A stretch of DNA of 64,000 nt from assembly GCA_029255685.2 (NCBI GenBank), contig CM055313.2, forward strand, positions 69,170,641-69,234,640, read 5' to 3'. How positions within the stretch are numbered: position 1 is the first letter of the stretch; each line of letters opens with the position of its first letter. Under the pieces are notes generated by a model that was given only the letters and a program-made list of their open reading frames with translations, was not told the DNA's origin and searched no databases. Source of the DNA: Silene conica. Its lineage: Eukaryota > Streptophyta > Magnoliopsida > Caryophyllales > Caryophyllaceae. This document shows positions 55,199-64,000 of the stretch, in pieces. Made by a program: the position numbers and the translations under genes.

Positions 55199-57602
55199 TG
55201 TAACACCCCCATTTACCTAGGAGCCTGAACTAGGACTTCCAGAGTAAATAGAACCGTTACCATCCTAGATAAACCAGGGTAGTAGATATTCACAGTGAAT
55301 GAAACACAGTACTTTAAATATAAAAGTTTAAACTAATAACTATTACAAGTCATAGTCCAAAAGACTTCCAAAACAACTGAAAGAAATTAAACGTTCAACT
55401 AAGAAGAAGCTAAGTGATCTAGCAGCTAGGTAGGTCTGGTCCATGTCTCTCTTCCATGCCCAGTCCTAGTCCACCTGTCTCTGACCTGAAAGATCTACTC
55501 CTCATTTCGGATCATTGTAGGTGAACACGAATACACTGTCAACCTCGCGGTTGAGTAGGATAACACAATAATAAGTAATGCAACATATAATGATATGCAA
55601 ATGCTTATGACATGCTCGAGCTCAATCAAAATCTCATTCTCATACCCTTGCACCAAGCCATACCGAACCTCCCGGCAGACTATACTCGGTCGTCACCGAA
55701 CACCAGCTCAACAGCTGATAAGACACCAGGCATGGTCTGCAAAACCACCCTGGGCTTTACATCAGAACATTATCTGATCCAAATCTTTCTCATTAACAAA
55801 TGCATATGCCATGAGTATGAATGCAACACCAAATAAATAATTAAAAACTATCATGCTCAGAATTCATACTTGCATTCAACAGGCAATGCACACCCACACA
55901 TAACTTACTACAGAGTAAAGCACTAGTGTAACCTACCTGAAATAGCGAATCCGGACAAACAATCACCGTCTAATAATATTCCTCCTCGAACTCCGATCCT
56001 ATAATTATTATTCTTATCAAATTCTACCCATATAAACAACGCTACTAAAATTACTCAATCATGTTCATATATAACACATTATGAATATATCTATACATAA
56101 GCATGCCCTTTACATACAATTATCATTAACCAAATATACTTACTATTTTTAGACTTACGATAAATAACAACTACCAATTAATCAAATATCACGATACTCG
56201 TTATTAATAATAATAAATATAATTACACTACCAAATTATTTCCTTACCTTCATATGAATAAATATAATACCCTTAACACTAACATACCATACCAATAATT
56301 CAATACAAATAATGCCATAATCAACCATACTATAAACATCTAATATTAATAATTATAACTAATTCAATAATAACTAACTACCAATCATACCCATGAAAAT
56401 AATGTTTAAACTTATAATAATAATAATTCAACAATAGATTACCACACCCATTAAAACTAATGAATTTAATAAAATAATAAAAGAAATCAGCATCACTAAT
56501 CATGAAGAACGCATTACCCTAATTAAACAATCACCATGCACAATTGCACAAATACGAAACCACGACTTCAGCTATTCCCGTGACCAACCGTGACCAACCG
56601 TGACCAACTAACCCTACAAACACCATCTCTGCCTCGAAATTGCAACCCCTGACTTCTCTTCCGGCACCACCAGGCTCGCCACTGAGCCTTGGTGGTTCCA
56701 GGGGAGGAGTCAGTGGCTGCCGACAAGCTTCAACCACCCCTTAACACCATCTTCCACGCCTGGTTCCTGACTGTACTAAACGCAGCAGCAAACGACAACC
56801 ACTCACAGAACCAAACGCGACACCCTACAGCCACCGTGACCAGACCATGCCACAACCCTAACTGCAACCTTACGACAACCCAAAACCCACACAAAAACAT
56901 AAACGGACTATGAATCGAGACTGGTTTAAACACGGCTGCTCAACACGTTAACTGAGATATTAAAAAAAACGTGACTCCGACACCCTATACAAAACCCACC
57001 ATCGACGGCCACCCAGAGCCAAGGACGGCCTCATCACCACCCTCATATCATCAACATAACTCGTGGATTAAAACACGAAAGAAACAGAGAGATTAAGCAT
57101 ATATACAAAACAGATTTCATACTAAAAGTGCTACGGGAAAACAGAGGAAAATGAGAGGGTGGTGATCTTACCTGCTTGCCCTAGCAAACGACTACCCTTA
57201 GGACCCTCTAACCACCGTGGCAACCCTCCTCTTGACAACTTCGATGTGGCGGCAGAAAAGGTGTTGAGATTTTACGTGTATAGGTGTGCTAGGGTTAGGG
57301 CTTTTGGAGTGGTATATATGGCGGTATGCAAAGGTCTGAAAACGAGTTTTAAGAAAGGTTAAACGTGATTATGGGCTTTGCTTATTCATAAGGTCACACG
57401 GCTGTTTGTGTTAGTGTAAATCATGCACTTACAACAATGCAAATATTATTACCCACGTGACCTATTCTAAGAACATATAGAATAATAAAAAGAATATAAA
57501 GTAAACACGTATCGATAGGTCAAAAGTCGGGAAAAACACTCAAAAGTTATCGATTATCAATAATAACAATAAATTAATTATTAATAAATACGAGGTATTA
57601 CA
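55199..57602 (-). repeat. 3' LTR of gypsy element
   Basis: The 2404-bp LTR is complete at TG..CA. The purine tract, read on the minus strand as AAGGAGGGAAGAC, sits at its inner edge. The short frames within it are not genes. Confidence 0.9.
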
Positions 57603-57791
57603 GTCTTCCCTCCTTAAAATGAACTTCGTCCCGAAGTTCACCATCCCAAGGTCAACACAACTGATCAATAAAGCATGTAGCAAACACGGAAAGTGACACC
57701 ATATAACATTAGAAGCTAATGAAAGTACTTTAAAACATGAATTGTCACATTCTACCCTCCTAAAAAAAAGGTTACGTCCTCGTAACATACC

Positions 57792-58412
57792 TCAAGTAAA
57801 CAGTTCAGGATACTTTTCCCTCATCAAAACCTCAGTCTCCCAAGTAGCTTCCTCGACATTATGATTTGTCCATAATACCTTGACAAGCGCGGTCTCTCCA
57901 TTCCTGGTTTTCCGCACCTTCCTGTCCAGTATTTCCTTGGGTCTCTCCTCGTAGGTCAACTGCTCATCGACCTCGATGACCTCATGGTCAAGGATATGTG
58001 AAGGGTCACTGATATATCTCCTCAGTTGTGAAACATGAAACACATTATGCACTCTGGATAACGCTGGTGGTAGAGCTAATCGATAGGCTACCTCACCAAC
58101 TCGCTCCAAAATCTCGAATGGTCCAATGAACTTCTGGCTCAACTTTCCCCTCTTGCCAAACCTCATTACTCCTCGCATGGGTGACACCTTCAACAACACT
58201 TTTTCTCCAGCCTCAAAAGTGATGTCACTCCGTTTTAGATCCGCGTAACTCTTTTGTCTATCTTGGGCATCTCTGATCTTCTGACGGATCACCTGTACCT
58301 GTGCTATCATCTCCTGAATCATCTCAGGTCCCAAAGTCACTGTATCAGCTCGATCATCCCAGAAAACCGGACTCCTACACTTCCTCCCATACAATGCCTC
58401 AAAAGGAGTCAT
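57792..58412 (-). pseudogene. Gypsy integrase C-terminus with chromodomain-like tail
   Basis: The 206-codon frame begins [15 protein letters not shown], the end of the integrase core. It continues through a GPFEI.ERVG..AYRL.LP segment and the HNVFHVSQLR motif, and ends EILDRKVRKTRN, LVKVLWTNHNVEEATWE, the chromodomain-like pattern of plant chromoviruses. Chromodomains can steer integration to heterochromatin. It should be continuous with the upstream frame but for a one-base deletion near 58425. Confidence 0.85.
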
Positions 58413-60313
58413 CCCAATGCTAGATGATAGCTGTTGTTATATGAAAACTCTATCAGGTCAAGCCTGTCTTCCCAAGATCCCCCGAACTCTAGCACACAAT
58501 CCCTCAGCATATCCTCCAGTGTCTGGATAGTCCTCTCAGTCTGACCATCTGTCGCTGGATGAAATGCGGTACTCATCTTCAAAGTAGTTCCCATCAATGT
58601 CTGTAACTCTTGCCAGAACTTAGAGATGAACCTGGAATCACGATCAGAAACAATGTCCTTAGGGACACCATGAAGCTTCACCACATGCTTAACGTAAGCC
58701 TTGGCTAATTCAGCTTTACTCCAAGTCTCCTTCATCGGTATGAAATGGGCCGACTTAGTCAACCTGTCAACTATTACCCAAATCATGTCGTTCCCTCTTG
58801 AAGTCCTAGGCAAGCGCACAATGAAATCCATTGATATGCTTTCCCACTTCCACTCAGGTACATCAAGTGGTTGTAACTTTCCTTGCGGCCTCTTATGTTC
58901 TCCTTTCACTCTCTGACATACTAAACATCGAGAGACAAACTCAGCCACCTCCTGCTTCATTTTTTGCCACCAGAATGCTTTCTTCAGGTCTTTGTACAGC
59001 TTATCCCCTCCAGGATGAACGGAATAAGGTGTAGAATGAGCTTCGACCAGAATCTTTCTCTTCAATTCTTCGTCATCAGGTACACACCATCTCCCATCAA
59101 ATCTCAAACTATCATCACTGTAAATCTCGAACTTAGAATATGGCTCGGTATCACTAGCTTTGTTCACTGCCTCACGCCACTTCTGAATTCTTGGATCACT
59201 CTTCTGGCTCTCTCGGATCTCGGAATATAACTCCGGCTCGATCGTCAAATCCCCCATGGTCTCACCTTTCCTTATCACTGCGATTCCCATTTGTCCCAAC
59301 TCACGATACATACTCAGCCTGGACATAGCTGTGCATAGAGCGTGAACAGACTTCCTACTCAATGCATCAGCCACAACATTAGCCTTTCCTTCCTTGTACA
59401 GAATCTCCATATCGTAATCTCCAATAAGCTCGATCCATCTCCTCTGGCGCATGTTTAGTTCCCTCTGAGTATAGATATACTTCAGGCTCTTATGATCAGA
59501 ATACACTTTGAATGTAGCTCCATAAAGATAATGTCGCCACAGCTTAAGTGCAAAAACTACCGCTCCCAGCTCCAGATCATGCGTCGGATAATTCTCCTCA
59601 TAAGGCTTCAGCTGCCTAGAAGCATAAGCGATTACTCTCCCGTTCTGCATCAGCACACATCCCAGTCCCTTCTTAGAAGCATCAGTGTACACCTCGAAAT
59701 TCTCACTTCCCTCTGGCAATGCAAGGATAAGAGCTGTAGTAAGACGCTCCTTCACATCTAAGAACGCCTTTTCACAACTCTCATCCCAGACGAATCTATT
59801 CTCTTTCCGCATCAACGAAGTCATTGGTTTAGCTATCTTCGAAAAATCTTTCACGAACCTCCTGTAATAACCAGCCAATCCCAAGAAACTACGAATGTCG
59901 GCCACATTCCTCGGTCGCTCCCATTTCGAAACGGCCTCAATCTTGCTAGGGTCAACAGATACGCCCTCCTTAGACACCACATGGCCTAGAAAAGCAACTT
60001 TCTCGAGCCAGAATTCGCACTTACTCAACTTGGCATATAATTGATGATCCCTCAAAGTCTGTAACACCAAGCTCAAATATTTAGCATGCTCTTCTCTGTT
60101 CTTTGAATACACCAAGATGTCATCGATAAACACCACCACAAACTGGTCCAGATAAGGACTAAACACTCTGTTCATCAAGTCCATGAAAACAGCGGGTGCA
60201 TTAGTCAAACCAAATGGCATCACTACGAATTCATAATGTCCATACCTCGATTTGAACGCAGTCTTGTGAATATCTGCATCTTTGATTCTTAGCTGATGAT
60301 ACCCTGACCTCAA
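58409..60313 (-). pseudogene. Gypsy RT, RNase H and integrase core (frameshifted piece)
   Basis: The 634-codon frame holds RT ([13 protein letters not shown], catalytic FIDDILVYS), RNase H ([18 protein letters not shown]), the HHCC zinc-binding region ([19 protein letters not shown]) and the integrase D, D, E in [15 protein letters not shown] and DGQTERTIQ. It begins mid-RT at [14 protein letters not shown], where a base is missing from a T-run, and ends at a frameshift before the C-terminal domain. Confidence 0.9.
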
Positions 60314-61920
60314 ATCGATCTTGGAAACACACCAGCCCCACTCAACTGGTCGAATAGGTCATCGATGCGAGGTAAAGGATATCGATTCTTGATTGTCACA
60401 TTGTAAAGCTCCCTATAATCCGCACATAGCCTCATGGTTCCGTCCTTCTTCTTTACAAACAATACTGGTGCTCCCCAAGGTGACACACTTGGTCTTACGT
60501 ATCCCTTGTTTGCTAGCTCATCCAGCTGCTTTCTCAACTCCTCCAATTCCTTAGGTCCCATGCGATAAGGTGCTTTAGAAATTGGCTCAGCCCCAGGTTT
60601 CAGATCAATGCCAAAATCCAAGTCCCTCTTTGGCGGTAACCCAGGAATTTCTTCTGGAAACACGTCTTCAAAATCCCTTACAACATCGATCTCCCTGGCT
60701 TGGGGTTTCTCTGCAGTCAGATCTCTCACATGACACAACAGCATCTCATCACCCATCTTCAGACAGGTCTTCAGCGCATTGATAGTTATCAGCTTCAGTT
60801 TAGGCTTTACAGAATATCCCTTGTAGGATACCCTCACTCCCTTGGGTCCCCTCAAAGTGATCTTCCCTTGGTAGCAATCAATGTAGGCCTTATACTTTTT
60901 CAGCCAATCCATACCCAGTATCACCTCAAAGCCACCCAAAGGAAACTCAATCAAGTTCGACTCAAAACTTACATCTCCTACTTGGATCATTACATTGGTG
61001 TAAACTCTATTACAAGCTATGGACTCTCCAGATAGTATGGTTACAGAATCAACTATACTACTATATACATCGAGTCCTATAGCCCTAGCATGCTCAGCAG
61101 ATATGAAAGAATGCGATGCACCAGAATCAAATAAAACGAAAGTAGGAAAGGTATGTACTAGAAATGTACCAGTAACAACATGTGCATCCTCCTCTGCAGC
61201 CTCTTTGCCCATCATGAACAGAGCCCCACTTTTCTTAGCCCCACTTTGGTTCACGGATCCTGCTCCACTCTGAGTGCTAGCCTCTGTCAGGGTCTTCTGG
61301 AAATTACCATTACCACTACTCTGGTTTCCTTGGTAGCGGTTCTGGTTATTGTAGTTGCTGAAATTCCTCTGGTAGTTTTTACCTCCGGATCTGTTGTTGT
61401 TTGAGTAGCTTGCATTTGGTGTTCTGAATCCACCACTCTGATTGCCTATATGGTAACTGTTCCCAACACTTTGTGTTCCCGACCAACAATTGGATTGCTT
61501 GTGCCCAATTTTCCCACACTTGAAACATGTAGGATTGGCACCACTTGTTCCAGAAATAGAGCGATTTCCACCTCGATTGCCATTTCCTCCAGGTTCACTG
61601 TTGGAGAAAAATGACCGGTACTGGTTATTTGGCTTCTTATTCCCTGAGCTTTCGGCCCCAGATTCTGTTTTCCTCTTGTCACCCTTGGCTTTCTCTTCCT
61701 CTTTAATCATGACAACGATTCTTTCTGTCTGGCCAGCTCTCTCGTATATGTCTTCCACAGTCGTGGGCTTAGTTGCCAGTAAACTCTTCTTGATTTCAAT
61801 GGTCAGCCCTTTCTCAAACCTAGCAGCTAACATCTCCGATGTGTAGTCCAGGTCAGCTACATTCTCTGTCAGCTGCATAAACTTACTGTGATATGCTTCC
61901 ACAGTCATTTCTTCGGTCAT
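60310..61920 (-). pseudogene. Gypsy Gag C-terminus, protease and start of RT
   Basis: The 536-codon frame carries the end of Gag, an Asn/Gly/Ser-rich linker around the CCHC knuckle [14 protein letters not shown], the protease active site [11 protein letters not shown], and the RT start ([28 protein letters not shown]). It breaks at FPRSI-stop, where one T appears lost from a run of four near 60325. Confidence 0.9.
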
Positions 61921-61943
61921 CTTGAAGGAATCAAACTCAGCTC

Positions 61944-62378
61944 TCAGCTCCCTTTCACATGCTCTGGCACAAACTTAGAGGACAAAATCCCCTTGAACCC
62001 TTCCCAGCGTACATATTCCGACCCAATCTCTTCTGCAGCGGCTTTGATCTCTTCCTTATTGTTATTCCACCATAACCTAGCTGTACCCTTCAGATAGAAT
62101 ACAACTTGGTCCACCTTCATCGATTCTGGTACAGACAGTAGTTCGAAGATACTCTCGAACTCTCGGCACCACTCCGCAAGTAAACTCGGTGCTCCTTCCC
62201 CATCGTACTTGGTGGGGTTATGCCTAGAGATATTATTGCTCATTTTAACTGCATCCGATTGAGTGTTTGCCCCAATCCTAGCTAGGAGAGCAGCGTTCAT
62301 AGTTAGTAGGCGATCGAATTCCTCTTGCGATACATTAGCAGTGTTGGGTTCTCTCCTGGGAGGCATTTTGCTACACAA
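61944..62378 (-). pseudogene. Gypsy Gag N-terminal part
   Basis: The 144-codon frame contains the Gag core ([40 protein letters not shown]). It ends in VKGS-stop because an A is missing from a run of four near 61968; the following frame continues Gag. An internal ATG (MPPRREP, 62366) is a likelier start than the first. Confidence 0.88.
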
Positions 62379-62715
62379 GTGACAAAATTTATAAGCGTCT
62401 TAGGTCAACTCATACCCTGACTTGGTCTTGTTAACATACATAACCTAGCATGTAACTGCTTTCATACGATTAAGCCCTATTTAACATCGTATTATAAGTC
62501 TACCTAAAGGCTTAGGGATCACATAACCACATGCATATATTCATACAAATTACACTCATGTTCAAAACTAAGATATAAACTCATGTTCTCAATGCTTGGA
62601 AATAACAACATTTACATGTCACTCATCATGTAACATCACTTTCATGCTTCACAGTGTACATATATATTCATCCATCATAACTTACCTCATTCCTTTGGCG
62701 CTAAAATGTTAGTAC

Positions 62716-62796
<81 letters not shown>

Positions 62797-62998
62797 GCCT
62801 TGGGTCTTTCCAAACTACCCACACTCTTCAACTCTCAAGGTCACCAGGTTAGACTGAAAGGGCTAGTGGCTTAGTTTGAGGGGGCCCCTAACTCATCCCA
62901 ACTCCTAGGACTCCTAACAGTTACTAGCCTGGGGTTCATTTTATTTAGACACTCTTATGTTCATTATTTCCAATTTAGTTTAGGCCTGAGGATCGTTC
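62379..62998 (-). other. Gypsy leader with (TA)n microsatellite
   Basis: There are no genes. A TA run of about 33 units lies at 62727-62794. PBS follows at 62999-63010 (GCTCTGATACCA on the + strand). Confidence 0.8.
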
Positions 62999-63013
62999 GC
63001 TCTGATACCACTT

Positions 63014-64000
63014 TGTAACACCCCCATTTACCTAGGAGCCTGAACTAGGACTTCCAGAGTAAATAGAACTGTTACCATCCTGGATAAACCAGGGTAGTAG
63101 ATATTCACAGTGAATGAAACACAGTACTTTAAATATAAAAGTTTAAACTGATAACTATTACAAGTCATATTCCAAAAGACTTCCAAAACAACTGAAAGAA
63201 ATTAAACGTTCAACTAAGAAAAAGCTAAGTGATCTAGCAGCTAGGTAGGTCTGGTCCATGTCTCTCTTCCATGCCCAGTCCTAGTCCACCTGTCTCTGAC
63301 CTGAAAGATCTACTCCTCATTTCGGATCATTGTAGGTGAACACGAATACACTGTCAACCTCGCGGTTGAGTAGGATAACACAATAATAAGTAATGCAACA
63401 TATAATGATATGCAAATGCTTATGACATGCTCGAGCTCAATCAAAATCTCATTCTCATACCCTTGCACCAAGCCATACCGAACCTCCCGGCAGACTATAC
63501 TCGGTCGTCACCGAACACCAGCTCAACAGCTGATAAGACACCAGGCATGGTCTGCAAAACCACCCTGGGCTTTACATCAGAACATTATCTGATCCAAATC
63601 TTTCTCATTAACAAATGCATATGCCATGAGTATGAATGCAACACCAAATAAATAATTAAAAACTATCATGCTCAGAATTCATACTTGCATTCAACAGGCA
63701 ATGCACCCCCACACATAACTTACTACAGAGTAAAGCACTAGTGTAACCTACCTGAAATAGCGAATCCGGACAAACAATCACCGTCTAATAATATTCCTCC
63801 TCGAACTCCGATCCTACAATTATTATTCTTATCAAATTCTACCCATATAAACAACGCTAATAAAATTACTCAATCATGTTCATATATAACACATTATGAA
63901 TATATCTATATATAAGCATGCCCTTTACATACAATTATCATTAACCAAATATACTTACTATTTTTAGACTTACGATAAATAGCAACTACCAAATAATCAA
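63014..64000 (-). repeat. 5' LTR of gypsy element (partial)
   Basis: The 987 bp visible match 55199 onward with about ten differences. The window ends inside the LTR. Confidence 0.93.

Larger units (their letters stand above)
55199..64000 (-). mobile_element. Ty3/gypsy element (chromovirus, Tekay/Del-like), right end outside window
   Basis: The left LTR is 55199-57602 (TGTAACACC to ATTACA, 2404 bp). The right LTR starts at 63014 and runs past the window end. On the minus strand the order is PBS (63010-62999), gag, protease, RT, RNase H, integrase, chromodomain-like tail and purine tract (57603-57620). Pol is in gypsy order. Three one-base deletions break the polyprotein. In the 987 bp of overlapping LTR I count about ten differences, so it is fairly young. 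The left target flank is AGACT; the right one is not visible. Confidence 0.93.

Noticed and set aside
55595-55836. Frames repeated at 55595-55836 and 63410-63651
   Set aside because: They are the same LTR sequence in the two gypsy LTRs, with no homology to a protein.
1-64000. tRNA or rRNA genes
   Set aside because: The only tRNA-like matches are the 12-14 base primer sites of the LTR elements; no cloverleaf or rRNA sequence was seen.

Overview
This is nuclear DNA from a flowering plant, almost certainly a dicot. The evidence is an AT-rich, intron-containing gene landscape, a DYW-class pentatricopeptide (PPR) protein, a plant STK16/ATPK3-type kinase with six exons, a captured fragment of the chloroplast protease gene CLPP3, and plant lineages of Ty1/copia, Ty3/gypsy, L1-type LINE, FAR1-type MULE, hAT, Stowaway and Tourist elements. 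I cannot name the species.

Layout. 1-254 and 17042-18470 hold two copies of a small F-box-like gene. The first copy is cut by the left window edge, and its 3' flank is split by a young Ty1/copia element (255-17036, TSD TGTAT, 1075-bp LTRs). That element is itself split inside pol by a second, opposite-strand copia relative (5220-13558, TSD GTGCG, 1277-bp LTRs) that carries only gag. From 17.2 to 30.2 kb lies a coherent unit: the F-box-like gene, a 14-exon Ulp1-type cysteine protease gene (+), a miRNA-like hairpin, and a four-exon FAR1/MULE transposase gene (-) convergent with the protease. All non-coding parts of this unit, introns included, are filled with a minisatellite built on TTTCACA/TGTGAAA, which I do not see elsewhere in the window. 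My reading is a large, potentially autonomous Kaonashi-like MULE with an element-specific motif array.

30.9-32.3 kb holds AT microsatellites and a TIR element. 32756-37758 is a 5'-truncated dead LINE with a 13-bp target duplication, inserted about 40 bp downstream of an intact PPR-DYW gene (37814-40699, -). 41672-48642 (-) is the kinase gene. Its third coding intron from the 3' end (the second from the 5' end, 3 kb) contains a 1085-bp Pack-MULE-like element with a 9-bp TSD that captured the transit-peptide exon of CLPP3. 49011-50472 is a three-level nest: hAT inside Stowaway inside hAT. 51.7-53.7 kb has many copies of an imperfect palindrome around ACACGCCATTAG flanking a decayed unknown gene with a Tourist-like MITE in it. 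54.5-55.0 kb has a small HMG-box-like ORF and the tail of a TS/Au-type SINE. 55199 to the window end is a minus-strand Ty3/gypsy chromovirus-like element with 2.4-kb LTRs and three single-base frameshifts.

The host genes I am confident of are the PPR-DYW gene (organelle RNA editing) and the STK16-like kinase. The FAR1-MULE transposase and the Ulp1 gene both give uninterrupted spliced reading frames in my models (842 and 1073 codons), so this element could be recently active. Exon boundaries were placed by eye from GT/AG sites and frame continuity.
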